Shown piece by piece: positions 1-10,291 of a stretch of DNA of 32,693 nt. The stretch is taken from assembly GCA_003427395.1 (NCBI GenBank), contig BFEA01000255.1:18429-51121 (forward strand), written 5' to 3'. Every line of letters starts with the position of its first letter. Positions within the stretch are counted from its first letter, which is position 1. The notes under the pieces were generated by a model, which made no database searches, had not been told where the DNA came from, and saw nothing but the letters and a program-made list of their open reading frames with translations. Made by a program: the position numbers and the translations under genes. This DNA comes from Chara braunii. Taxonomy: Eukaryota; Streptophyta; Charophyceae; Charales; Characeae.

Positions 1-232
1 GTGAGTCAGTTCGTTTATCAGACTTCCGCTGCATACATGCTCATCCTATATTGGTTGATCTTTGGTTCTGCCCATACTCATCGAAGTATGCAACATAAAA
101 ACTGTTTCATTGTTCGACTGGCTCATCTCGAGTGCGCTTCAACGGCCTCATTGTCTGCAAAAGAGGTAAAGCTACTTTGATTTTGGATCTACTCATCGGG
201 GTGGAACAGGGGCTGTTGTGGTGAGAATCCAC

Positions 233-275
<43 letters not shown>

Positions 276-925
276 CTTGTTGGTTTTGTTGATTATACAT
301 GGCCTAATTTTTTGTCCTGCTTTAAGAGCATGGGCTGTTTGGATGTTTACGGGTGGCCACGAGTTCTCTTCGGGGGAATGTATGTTGTTTGGGACGGCAT
401 GGAAGGCTTTCCCAGTTTTTTCGGACCCTTAGCAAGGGGGGTCGGTGCGTTTTGCTGGAGGAGTCTTCCGTCTTATAGGTAAGTTGTCTCTTATCTTCTT
501 CCTCCTCTTTGGCAGCAATGCGAGTGTGTAGTTTGAGATGAATGTCGGGAATGCAGATGCTGTTATATTTGTTCGTTTCTGGTAAACGAGTTTTTGGTTT
601 TGTGGGCCGATGCAAAAGGCTTTCCAAGTTTTTTTGGACCGTTGCGGGGGTCGGGTCGGTCCCGTCTTGCTGGAGTAGTCTTCTGTCTTAGGTAAGTTGC
701 CTGCTGCCCTCCATCCCCTTATGGTGTGAAATATACATGTATACATGTATATGTGCAAGTGTGCCGCTTTGGCAGCAGACGGGTCTGTGGGCACTTGGCT
801 CTCTACCACACAAACGTGGCCAACCTTGCCATTTCTATTATATTGCCTATCTATGCTTTTTCGTTATGGATGGCTTGTGATGATTCGTGAAGGAATGAGA
901 GAGAGAATCTGGGGTCTTTTAAAAC

Positions 926-989
<64 letters not shown>

Positions 990-1004
990 CACACACACTG
1001 TAGC
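1..1004. other. Region past exon f: CA repeats and a diverged tandem duplication
   Basis: CA repeats lie at 234-271 and 927-1003. A segment GGAAGGCTTTCCCAGTTTTT ... GTCTTATAGGTAAGTTG (about 398-486) recurs as AAAGGCTTTCCAAGTTTTTT ... GTCTTAGGTAAGTTG (about 615-700), with about 75-80% identity by eye. Open frames follow this duplication and do not look like proteins. I found no GCP exon here. Confidence 0.75.
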
Positions 1005-2240
1005 ATGCTGAGGCCACTACACGGGCCCCGTTTTAGGGCCCAATGGTTGTTCCAGGCCCCCAGGCTGCGCACCCATTTTGGTGAGCAGCCTGGAGGCCCG
1101 TGGCCATGTTTCCAGGCCAGGCACACATTTGGTTCCACGCATGCTCTCCATTATTCAGCATTTATTATTTTGCTGGGTGATTCAGTTTCGGTCGTTGTAG
1201 GCCAGGTTCAGATTTGTCCGTATGTGGGACTGGGCCAGGCATTTGTCTGTTTGTGCCTGGCCCAGTCCTCAGGACCCTGCTGCATCAGCAGGATTGCCTG
1301 GATTTCCAGTAGGGACCCAGGCAGGCCGTTTTTGGCCAGGATCATAGGACCAGGACTGGGGCCTGCTATCAGGACCATCGATCGGGCATCAGATCCAATG
1401 GTCCTGATCACAGACCAAGGACTGCTCAGCCAGGCCCAGCGGTATATAGCTGGGCCAGTCCACTTTGAGGACATTCAGGCTGGAGCCTCCTTTGGGCGTC
1501 ACGGTGCTGGAGCAGCACCAGTTTGGGAAGAGCTGCTATAGATCAGTGCTGGAGGATTAGAGGAGTAGGCTGGCGTGGAGAGGTTTGGTGGAGGCCATAT
1601 CCACGAGGGAGAGAGAGAGACTTACCTGGGCGCCATAGCTGGGACTTCATACCGGTCATGGGACCGGCCTTCAGCAGCGACCTGCATCGGGAGTCATCAC
1701 TTTCACTGGTCAGTATTCACGGCATCATCATCAGGAGCACGTGAGAGAGGAAAATTCTTCTTCTTCTTCTTCTTCTTCTTCTTCTTCTTCTTCTTCTTCT
1801 TCTTCTTCTTCTTCTTCTTCTCCTGATTCTTCTCCACTCCTCCATAGCCACTGTTCTTCTTCTTCTCCTCCTCCTCCTCCTTCTCTTCTTCTTCCTCTTC
1901 AGAGAGAGAGAGAGCGAGAGAGATTTCAGGCAGTGACTATTTCGGGCCATGGAGACCAGGATCTGATTCAACATTTTTGAGGACAGACGTTGGTTGGACA
2001 TTTGACGGGGAAAACTATTTCTTGGACGACTACGAGGTCTACTCTTGTCCTATTTCTCCTCTCCTTCCTTGTCTCTCCTCCCCCTTCATCATCCGTGGTT
2101 TCTCCCCATGTGTGTGCGCAAGGAGGGATCTTTCTTCTGTGTATGATTTCCCTCCTCGCCGTGTGACGTGTGTGATGATGATTGTGTGAGTCGAGTCTGG
2201 ATCTTATGTGTCAGGTCGTATCTTTGAGTCTGCCGCTGCG
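1005..2240 (+). mobile_element. Possible LTR-like block A (promoter-like, GAA/TTC repeat inside)
   Basis: A GC-rich part with many CCAGGC/CAGGACC motifs is followed by GGTATATAGCTGGGCC (TATA-like), then GAGAGACTTACCTGGG at about 1613-1630, a TTC repeat (1756-1820) and a CT-rich end. The order resembles two other blocks in the window (about 12060-13130 and 20060-21180): a GC-rich segment with GGCC motifs, a TATA-like site (not seen in block C), and GAGA-x-CTTACCTG. No termini or target duplications were found and no gag/pol coding sequence, so this is tentative. Confidence 0.35.
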
Positions 2241-2329
2241 CTACATTGCATTATCTCGTTTTGTTTCGAGTCCTGTTCATCACACTGGTGCTCCTTGGAC
2301 ATCTGCATCGCTCATCTTCAGATGAGCAT

Positions 2330-2332
2330 GCA

Positions 2333-2397
<65 letters not shown>

Positions 2398-2399
2398 AC
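2330..2399. repeat. CA microsatellite next to the exon f donor
   Basis: About 32 CA units (70 bp). On the gene strand the intron starts GTACGTATCTCTGTGTGG and then becomes GT repeat. Confidence 0.95.
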
Positions 2400-2413
2400 A
2401 CAGAGATACGTAC

Positions 2414-2555
2414 ATGGCTCTGAAGTGCTGCAGCCCAATTGTCCGCCCAATCACCCGCATGCATGAAAAAATATCTGCGTAGGGCCTTACAGTGCTCTTG
2501 CAAGAACAGCTCTTCCTGTAACAGAGTCACACACGCTGCACTCACACACTGGTAT
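2414..2555 (-). CDS. GCP6: GCP6-like exon f (residues 1275-1322), start of the C-terminal GCP domain
   Basis: This 142-nt exon has acceptor GATCAACAG and a strong donor, CAT followed by GTACGTA. It encodes TLLQEELFLQEHCKALRRYF followed by FMHAGDWADNW. This is the family signature in which a helix ending H-x-x-A-L-R/K-R-Y is followed by G-D (often G-D-F; here G-D-W as in plant GCP6). It marks the beginning of the C-terminal domain that contacts gamma-tubulin. The donor is followed within about 15 nt by a GT microsatellite on the coding strand. The next exon was looked for on the minus strand between 1 and 2413 and not found, so the rest of the C-terminal domain probably lies outside the window. 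Confidence 0.87.
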
Positions 2556-3063
2556 CTGTTGATCATGTACCATCAAGGAAGTAAATCATCCATGCTGAAA
2601 AGCTTTTTAGAAGTGAGTAACGAATGCCGAGAAAGGTGAACAGTTCAAAGCTTGGGAAGAAAAACATAGGTACCAAAAACAAAACATTGGCCAGCAAGGG
2701 ACAGACTTTGACCGGCAGAGTCTCCAGATTATCAAGTTACGACATTGGGGCCGCTTTCCGTCAAATTGTGAATTAAATCGCGGAAGACCGAGGCACTTCA
2801 TGAAGAAAGATTAACACCCTCGGTATTTGATCATCCAAAGATATCGATAATTGTGTCATGCCAGAGCTCAAGCAATCGGAGGTGTTTGCTGCAGACCGTC
2901 GACAAAGCTATGGGGTGGGACGAGATGATGCTACGAGACAGTTCACTACGGAACAGAGCAGTTCTGGATGACCATGAACTCTACCACATGGCTTCAAACC
3001 GGGACGTAAATGCGAAGCGAAAGTGACAAGCATGGAATTGAGGATTTACAAGGCCTCCTATTT
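2556..3063. other. Intron e-f, first part: nothing recognised
   Basis: Unique-looking sequence without long open frames, repeats or RNA motifs I can name. It leads up to the truncated U6 copy. Confidence 0.6.
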
Positions 3064-3131
3064 TAATTTGGACCATTTCTCGATTTATGTGTGCCATCCT
3101 TGCGCAGGGACCATGATAATCTTCTCTGTAG
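3064..3131 (-). pseudogene. U6 snRNA pseudogene, 5'-truncated
   Basis: On the minus strand this reads ACAGAGAAGATTATCATGG, then CCCTGCGCAAGG and GAGAAATGGTCCAAATT. That is U6 snRNA from the ACAGAG box through its 3' portion. The ACAGAG box itself is intact. The 5' stem-loop and about the first 40 nt are missing, and the sequence upstream does not resemble U6. No terminator T-run follows. It lies inside the intron between exons e and f, in the same orientation as the gene. U6 pins the catalytic core of the spliceosome, but a truncated copy like this should be inactive. Confidence 0.85.
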
Positions 3132-4532
3132 GACATTGGATTCACAGTTACAAAAAACCTGAAAGGGTTTACCGTGATCTTGGAGGTTTTCTGCGAAACA
3201 TCGGAATCTGGACAATTGCATACTGTCTGCCCCCGAAAACAGCGAACCCTCATCACGACCGTATCAGACAGCAAAGACAGCTTCTATGCATCCATGGTCG
3301 GGGGGATACGTTGCGTTCAAGGGAACATGCTAGCCCATAGGCAATGGGATCTGGTATCCAAGATTTCATCAGGAGAACATTTAGCACAACAAGTCTCTTG
3401 ATGCAACATTTCAACGAACCTGGGAAGAATAGTAACCGGCAGGTTGGTCGATTCCGTATCTGATTGAGGATGACCCATATGAAGCACTTGTGGAATTTGA
3501 ATGCTGACATCTAGACAAAAAGGCGGTGGCCCAAACTGAATTTGAGTGTTCATCCAAATACACTATGAAAGGGAGTGTCCTCGGGGACATCCGTTAAACT
3601 TGGAAAAAGTGCAGAGAAGATTAGCATGGCCCCTGTGCAAGGAGCACACGCATAATTTGAGAAATGGTCCAAATTGAAATAAGAAAAAGGAAAGAAAGAA
3701 AGGGACTGCACACAACTGGCAAAAAAAACAGTTCTTGGGAAAATTTTAAAACGAAGAAAACAAAAACAAGAAAAAGTTAGAGGAAGAGAACAAGGAGGGG
3801 GGGAGGAGGAGGAGGAGCCTGGACAGGGCATAGGAAAAAAAGCATGAAAAACTCTTCCTTGCGGCCAGATTTGGGCTGTCAAACTAGACTTGAGCGCGTT
3901 TCAACTTACGGTGGACTTGAAGTGATTCAACAGTAGCAGGAGCATCCAACGAACCGATCCAGTCCAATACAGAGAAGGGAACAGTGAAACAACCACCAAA
4001 AGCTGAGCTAAGAACTGGGCTACAAAAAACGCTCGGGCAGGCAACTGGGCACGAGCAGCCCACACCTCACCTACTGGAAGAAACCAGAAGAATCAATAAC
4101 ATGGGGAAAAAAATAAGAGAGGTTGGACATGCGTTCAGCCTGAGCAGTGAGCAGTCAAAATCGGGCCTTGGCTTTGAATTTGGAGAAGAGAAGGGGCAAG
4201 AAGGGTCCCAGGGCGGGAAAGGGAGGAATGGGTGGATGTTTCTGATTTTCTTTTCCACCCTCGGTCTGGCATTTTCTTGGTCTTCTTTGTGATTATCCGT
4301 CACGGTCAAACTCAGCAGTTATGCATGTTTCCTGGTTCGCAATTAACATGCAGTTTGCTCCGCAAGGCACTTTGACACTAACACATGGGGGTTCAAACAC
4401 ATGAGGCCTGGAAACCTGGGGTTTCAAAGCGCAAAGCGGTGGGGTGCAAACACATGGCACCCCAAATCTTGCGGCTGCATACCCATTGTAATGATCAAGC
4501 ACCTGGGGCTTCAAATACACTCAAAAGGATAC
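3132..4532. other. Intron e-f, remainder around the full-length U6 copy
   Basis: 3132-3574 has frames of up to about 100 codons on both strands that resemble nothing I know. 3676-3860 is A/G-rich, like a decayed tail. 4380-4470 repeats CAAACACATG and GGGGTTCAAA motifs. No further gene is supported. Confidence 0.55.
3575..3675 (+). pseudogene. U6 snRNA pseudogene, full length
   Basis: The whole 101-nt body is present, from the 5' hairpin (GTGTCCTCGGGGACATCC) through GATTAGCATGGCCCC to GAGAAATGGTCCAAATT. Differences from the conserved U6 include GCAGAG in place of the ACAGAG box, a changed 5' hairpin, and a one-base deletion after GCAAGGA. The 3' end runs into A-rich sequence and not a T-run, as in retrotransposed copies. 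No TATA or upstream sequence element at the plant snRNA spacing was seen. It lies about 0.5 kb from the other U6 copy and in the opposite orientation. A functional gene is unlikely. Confidence 0.85.
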
Positions 4533-6443
4533 TGTGCTATAATTTCCTGCACAATGCAGACATCCATCACCACCTCCAATGGGACATCTTCCTTCGTCAC
4601 AGTGACTTGGCCTGTCCGATGTGTTCTGACAGAATCATTTCTGCCATGCAGACTTGGACCACTAGGAAACCATTTATGCTGAGCATGCTTCATGCCCATG
4701 ACCCATGAGGCCCCACCTTGGCACGTCTGCCTTCTCGGCTCCGCAATTTCTTCCTTCTCTGGAACAGGAGGTACGTGATGATCCTCTGCCACCCCGTCAC
4801 TTAACTCTTCTACCTCGTTCAGCATCGTCTCATCTTCGTCTATGTCACACTCACACTCATCCTCCTCCTGATTCACTTCATCCATAGCCACTACATCACT
4901 GTCAGTCCCGTCTCCGTGCTCCAATGGCTGACCATTGGGATCACTATGGAGATAGCTCTCATTCTCATCCACATTCTCTCCAGCAGAGGTCATGGCCGGC
5001 CCCTCTAATACCTCACTCCCTTCGTCACCACTGATGACCCCTGCTGCCATGAACGGGTTCGTAGGCATACCCCATTTACTTGCTGCATTGCCAGCAACCG
5101 ACCATCTTCCATCTCTCTTTCGCCCCTCCGTTGCCGGAGTTCCTAATTCCTCTCCAGGCTGCTGAAATCCCAGGATCTCTTTCATCTGACGTCCATCATC
5201 GATGTCTGTGCTCGGCCTACTACGGATTGGCATTTCTGCACCCGCCCACCTACCAAGATCGTAGGACGTAGACACCGGGGACGGTTTGATATCTTCCCAA
5301 ACTGGCCATGCCCTGCCCCTTCTGAAATCTGGTCCTTTTTCATTATCAAGCTCAGCACAATCTGCCTGACCATTCTTGTCGGCCTGGTCTTCTTTCCCAG
5401 AACTCCTTCGCAGGGATCTTCTTCCCTCGTCCTCGTAGTCCCGCAGAGCCTCAGCAACCCCAGAGTATGGTCTCGCCACTGGTTTGCTTTCTGATGGATT
5501 CCAGATTGGCCACGATTTCCCGAGCCGGAAGTCGCCGAAGCTGTCCCTCACAAACCCTTCGACCTCTTCCTTGCCACCTCTCCTTGACCGCCTCACAATT
5601 TCATCTGTGCCGACTTCAGGGCGATTCTCAGAAGTGCCCGCCTTTAGCGAAGCAGGAGAAGATGACGATGGGGTTGAGACCGGACGCAGGCCAGGAGGAG
5701 AGCAGTCAGGTGAAACTCCACCTGCCCAGGGCAAGAACATGGCCTCATCCCCATCCATGATCAGACGTTGTCCTTCGTTATTCCAACCCAACTCATCGGA
5801 AAGATCATCACTATCATTGTCACCTTGCCGCTCCTGCAGCCTACTGCTGCTGTCAAGGTGCTCTCCATCAGCAGGCGCCTCTGGTAACTTCTTTCCCCCG
5901 TCGACTGCTGGATCATCACAGTTCTTTCCGGTTTCTGTCTGCGGATCCTCGCCGTTGAAGTGTGTGGCAAATCCCTCATCAACGCACGAAGTTTCTCTCG
6001 TCTCATCAACACCTACATTGTGTACAGAATGACAGTCCCCTTCTGCCCGTTCACGCGGTGCAGAGGATAGAGCTGCTGGTGATCTTATCACCACATCCGC
6101 GTCTCCTTTATCCGAAGGAGATGCAGCTGAAGAGTCAGTTTCTGCGACCTGCTCCTCAACCCTCCTTTCCAACTTGCTGTCCAGTGACGTATCCAGGTCG
6201 CCACCCTCAGCAATCGACGCGCTTCTAACCGCATCAACCTCTTCAGACATGTGTCCTCCTCTTTGTCGTTTGCTCTGTCCGAACTTCTCCTTCAATGCAT
6301 CTTCTTTTTTCGCTAACTCATCCATTCTCTCTTGGTGAAACTCCATGGCAATAGCTGCAGCCTTTAACAACTCCTCATTCATCCGCTTCCGCTCTCGATC
6401 CATTTCATCTCTCTCGCGCATTACACGTTCTTCCTTCGCAGCC
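4533..6443 (-). CDS. GCP6: GCP6-like exon e (residues 638-1275), long acidic central insertion
   Basis: This 1911-nt exon starts after the acceptor CCAAGTTCAG with AAKEERVMRERDEMDRERKR, so it continues the coiled coil of exon d. It then becomes a long acidic, Ser/Pro/Asp/Glu-rich region without recognisable domain structure, as expected of the variable GCP6 insertion. Three short related blocks stand out: DFRLGKSWPIW (about 942-952), DFRRGRAWPVW (about 1010-1020) and SKWGMPTNPF further on. The 3' end changes character to VPLEVVMDVCIVQEIIAQ, which begins the conserved C-terminal domain. The donor is CA followed by GTATCC, phase 2. The frame stays open 21 nt past it, to a TGA at 4511-4513. This donor was chosen because only it gives QYQCVSAACVTLLQEE across the join, matching the spacing of the plant protein as I remember it. 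Confidence 0.85.
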
Positions 6444-7365
6444 CTGAACTTGGATGAAACCCCAATCAAGCACACGAACATCGATGAGCATCAGTCACCA
6501 ACTCATAGCACCGCTTTCCTCTCATCTTTTCTCCGTTTCTTGAACTTCTTCCCTTTCCTCGATGTTCTGAAGTGTTCTCGGAGTTGAAGAACAGTAATGC
6601 AGCCTGGACTTTTTTTCTCATTCTCATTAATGTACCACATCGTTCACCTTTCGTCAAGTTTCCAGAATCATTACACTTGTGCAACGACCCACAGTTTTGC
6701 ACTACCCAACGCCCATTTGGAGAGTCAAGCTGCTCACCAGAGCCGGCCGTAACATAGTATATCTAGGTCGGCTTTTCAGCAAATTGCCTGTATGCCCTTG
6801 TCTTTGTTTGTGCAGCATTCCTGATTGTAATTTGTTGATATTGATGTCTTCTTTCAAAATAACTGGCAAGCCGAGGATATCTCTGAAGTTGTCTGGAGTG
6901 GGACTCATCTGCAAATAGCATCAATAGCAAGGATTTGTCCACAAGAGTAAGGATTTGTGTTCTGAAAGACGAGCAAAACTTACATCTTGAAGAACAAAAT
7001 TGGCATGGCCAGGTACATGGGAGTGGACACAGAGGAAGGGAGAATCAGAATTGAGAGAAGCCAGAGTAATCCTTCAGAGAGCTGTCTCGACACATGCAGT
7101 TCTTTCTTCTCCCTCTGGAGACACATTTGAAAAATAAAAAAAAGTGCTACGGTGCTACCTTATGGTCCCCGCTCCATTCTATTCCAGGGAAATAAACAAT
7201 CCGGTTACTTTTTTCCCTCGGAAGTCAAAAGGATATGTGCAGCATTGACACACCCATGAACTGTTTAAATAGAGACCAGAGTTCAAACCCGAAAAAAAAA
7301 ACTAGAATGAAAAAGGGATATGGCAATATGCAGCACTGATTGCTTCCCTCCAAGGAAGGCGACCA
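6444..7365. other. Intron d-e: nothing recognised apart from the MITE
   Basis: No RNA gene or convincing open frame. Sequence at 7491-7842 after the MITE is also plain, AT-rich around 7560-7650. Confidence 0.6.
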
Positions 7366-7490
7366 TGACTGTCTTTCCCAGAATAGACAGCAGGGTGATT
7401 ATCGCTGTATGCAGACTGGAAGTTGCCCCACACAAATACAGCCTTAATGACCGTATGACAGCATATGTTCTATTCAGGGGAAGACGGTAG
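7366..7490. mobile_element. Short-TIR MITE, family 1, copy 1
   Basis: The left end GACTGTCTTTCCCAGAATAG and the right end TGTTCTATTCAGGGGAAGAC followed by GGTAG are inverted copies. Internal inverted parts are GTGATTATCGCTGTATG and AATACAGCCTTAATGACCG. It lies in the intron between exons d and e. No coding sequence. Confidence 0.7.
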
Positions 7491-7842
7491 CGTTCTGCTC
7501 GAGCAGAAAATCCAATGCGAAGAATCCTTGATTGCTAGTATTCTGGATGCATGCTCAATTTCTGGTGATATTCTTTTATTCATATTAATCAGTTTTAAAT
7601 TTTAATGTTATTTATTCAATTTTATTGCATATTTACATACCGCAACACAGAGCGTTGCCTCCTGGCTCAGTAGTTTATCTTCTCTCGTACTCTCTGTCTT
7701 TCGCTCGACTGCTGTCACAATGTTCTCTCCCTCCAGTTGAGTTTGTGTGCATCACCGCAGCAAAGAAAAGAGCAATGCTCACAAGCAGAAATGAGAAATG
7801 AGAGCATGGGGAAAAGGAGGTGTCGTAGACAAGGAGGTTTAC

Positions 7843-7970
7843 TTTGCCATAATTGCACGCTCTTCAATAACACGCAGTTGCTCCTCCCTCCATGCCTGTT
7901 TCCTCTGTGATTCCTCCTCACGCTTTTCTAAATCCCTTTGAACCTGCTCCGCTTCTCTTGCAGCCACTTC
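7843..7970 (-). CDS. GCP6: GCP6-like exon d (residues 596-638), coiled-coil segment
   Basis: This 128-nt exon has acceptor TGGTATGCAG and donor AA followed by GTAAAC. It encodes EVAAREAEQVQRDLEKREEE and then a lysine/arginine/glutamate-rich helix ending ERAIMAK, whose last codon is completed by exon e. The composition and heptad-like spacing suggest a coiled coil in the GCP6-specific insertion between the two conserved GCP domains. The sequence alone is too generic to identify. The assignment rests on strand, order, splice sites and the exact phase-2 join to exon e. An extra exon between c and d cannot be ruled out because that intron is 6.7 kb. Confidence 0.78.
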
Positions 7971-8167
7971 CTGCATACCATCAACATGCGAACCAGCATG
8001 CCAATCACACACAATTTGTTCAGGAGCGACGATCGTGATTGAAGCACAAGAAATTTTACATAGACTGTCACAAGGAATCGGGCTTGATTGTTCTAGATAA
8101 TTGCAGATGTAGTCCGACATACTATATAATTCTCCCACCGCATGAGCATCGCCGATACCACAGATGA

Positions 8168-8212
8168 CCTGCCGTATTCACCCCAATAGAACGCCCGGTC
8201 ATTATAGCCGGT
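8168..8212. mobile_element. Short-TIR MITE, family 1, half copy
   Basis: Only the left half is present: CCTGCCGTATTCACCCCAAT, then AGAACGCCCGGTCATTATAG. It is joined directly to a dispersed repeat that begins GTCACC at 8211. It lies in the intron between exons c and d. Confidence 0.65.
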
Positions 8213-8545
8213 CACCAGAGCAACCCCTTGTCCACCCAGATGTGTAGATCCAGAATTGAAACAACCTTACCTTATAACCTTGTATCAAGTTACATGAGAT
8301 TATTTTCAATGACTGTAATGTCTTGATAAACATAATGTTGTGATGAAGCGGCTGCTTCGTGGCCGTATTCTTAGTAGCGCAATGCTCATCACGTTCGTGT
8401 ACTTAAGCATGGGTGCCTACACACCCGTTCGCCTTTCAGCCCACCTGCACCTCATAATTTGTCTGTTCTCTCAGCCATGCTCATTTGCATACATTCAGTT
8501 ATACAAGGGGGAAGGAAGCAGGAAGGAGGGAGAGAAGGAGGGAAG
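8211..8545 (+). repeat. Dispersed repeat R, longest copy
   Basis: It starts GTCACCAGAGCAACCCC, CACCCAGATGTGTAGATCCA, GAATTGAAACAACCTTACCT and continues through TATCAAGTTACATGAGATTA and CCACCTGCACCTCATAATTT to a GGAAGGA-rich end. It matches 10944-11200 over most of its length. No coding potential and no terminal repeats seen. Confidence 0.7.
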
Positions 8546-9299
8546 AGGGAAGGAAGAGGGAAGCGAAGGAGACAAGGGAGGAGAAGATCAGAGGAGAGAG
8601 GAACGTCATTGGGTCATTAATACTCACTGCCAGAGCAGACCGCTAGAGACTGGCACAACCGGCCCGTGAGACGTCCAGTTGCAGAGCAAACTGAGCGGAG
8701 CAACAGGCATGCCCATGGTAAGTGGCCACCCCTGCAGACCGGACAGGACCGGTTCAGGTGTGCCCTGTGGAAACACCACACCCAATTCTAGCAGCTGCAC
8801 TCACTGTGTCGAATGGTGTGGTAAGGACAGATGTCACAGGCAACACGGCTGCCATATACTAGGAACACAGAGGCGCAGCCACCGCAGTTCTATAGGCACT
8901 GCCGTTCCAGCACTTGTCTACAAACAGCACATGTCATGTGAGTGCCATGATGACTGTCCTAGGTATGAAAACAAAAACTCACATGGGCCAATGCTCATCA
9001 CACATTAGCCGACATCAGGCACGTCATCACAATGCTGCAGTGAGCAAGGTTCTTGGGATGATATAGCCAGCATTGTATGCACGTTTGTGAATGTTCGCAG
9101 TTCGGTATAGACAACTTCCGAGACAAAAAGAAAAAAGCACGACTGTGCCAGACGGTTTCGTTGGCCATTCCTCTGCCACAGCGAAATTACTGCTGCTGCT
9201 CTCTCCCTCATTCCATCCACAAATCATCACAAACCATCCATAAAACGAAAAAAGTATAGACACTGTTAGACACGCAATATAGTAGAAGATGCAAGGTGC

Positions 9300-9330
<31 letters not shown>

Positions 9331-10283
9331 TGATGTGTGTGAAGCAATCGTCAAAGATGCATTCCGATCCCAGCAGGGTGCACTACTGAGCATAAGATCC
9401 AGGTGTCCTCAACATAAATACTTAACAACACGGGACATCAGACAGATGGCACAGGGTATGAAAACAACAGACATCGACACAAGGGATAGATGACAGACTG
9501 TTTCGTCGGACTCTCACGGGTTCATCAGGCGGCTGAACCCTCGACAGTCTGCAGAATCCCCATACTGATGCTTTAGTAATAGTCTACTTCAACCACCTGT
9601 TGCAAGTGCACAGCGAGGCAGGTGACAGACAACACCAGCAGCAAGGTAAAAGCAGGCACCAGTACAGCAGCGGGAAGGAGGGAGGGAAGGCGGGCAAGCG
9701 GGCAGGCAAGCAGCAAAGCCAAGGATCAAGGTAGCAAGGAGGCAAACGGGCGATCAGAAATGCAGCAGGGCAAGGACAGACCAGGCAGCAACACAAGGCA
9801 TGCGGATGTGCGGCGAGGCAGCAACGCAGCACCAGAAAAGGCAGCAACACAAGGCAAGTGGACGAGCAGCAAGGCAGCGGTGCAGCACAGGCAAGGCAAT
9901 GACATGAGAGAAGCAGATGGACAGCTGGGCAGCAGGGCAGCACCGACAAGGCAGTCCATACATCCAACAAGAACCAAAGCAGATCATCACCTACTCACAC
10001 CGCAAGTAGAACTATACAGACTATAGGTTCACACCACCATCGGAGCCGGAGAGTCAATTCGCCAAATGTTTGTCATCACCAGGGAACCTACAGGCACACA
10101 GGCATCCCGAACGTACCAGTATCCCTGGTCAAGTTGCAGGCACTCCATATGAACAAGGACACTGACTATTTGGCACATCTTAAAGGTGTTCACTTAGAGG
10201 AGAACACAAATGCCAGAACGCGCACAAGATAGACTATACGCAGAAAACACATAGAACAGAAGGAAGAAGCTATAGATAATATG
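8546..10283. other. Intron c-d, first part: purine-rich and GCAGCAAGGCA repeats
   Basis: 8546-9490 holds no recognisable gene; a GT/GA microsatellite lies at 9299-9330. After the hammerhead relic, 9640-9960 is a degenerate minisatellite of AGGCAGCAACACAAGGCA-like units. Its open frames on both strands are repeat-driven. Confidence 0.6.
9491..9561 (-). ncRNA. Hammerhead ribozyme relic, type III layout, copy 1
   Basis: On the minus strand the order is stem III strand CAGACTG, cleavage site GTC (cut after 9543), stem I GAGG/CCGC with a GTTCAG loop, the conserved core CTGATGA (9528-9522), a stem II region, CGAC, GAAA, and then CAGTCTG, which pairs perfectly with CAGACTG. All conserved core positions are present. 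Stem II is damaged: ACCCG faces CCGAC with only two of five pairs. Stem I has one mismatch. The open helix is stem III, so this is a type III hammerhead, the type found in plant retrozymes. Self-cleavage would probably be weak or absent. Confidence 0.62.
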
Positions 10284-10291
10284 ATTGGGTG

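Noticed and set aside
234-271. Regularly spaced repeats considered as a CRISPR array (also 24925-25115 and 29660-30300)
   Set aside because: Units are contiguous without unique spacers and the genome is eukaryotic.
1005-1541. 178-codon plus-strand frame
   Set aside because: GC-rich LTR-like DNA with repeated CAGGAC words; no domain and an opposite frame just as open.
1-2413. Possible next GCP6 exon downstream of exon f
   Set aside because: No minus-strand frame here matches the expected C-domain, and none follows a good acceptor with the right phase.
9584-10026. 128-134-codon frames on both strands
   Set aside because: A degenerate GCAGCAAGGCA minisatellite gives Cys/Leu or Ala/Gly/Lys-rich translations only.
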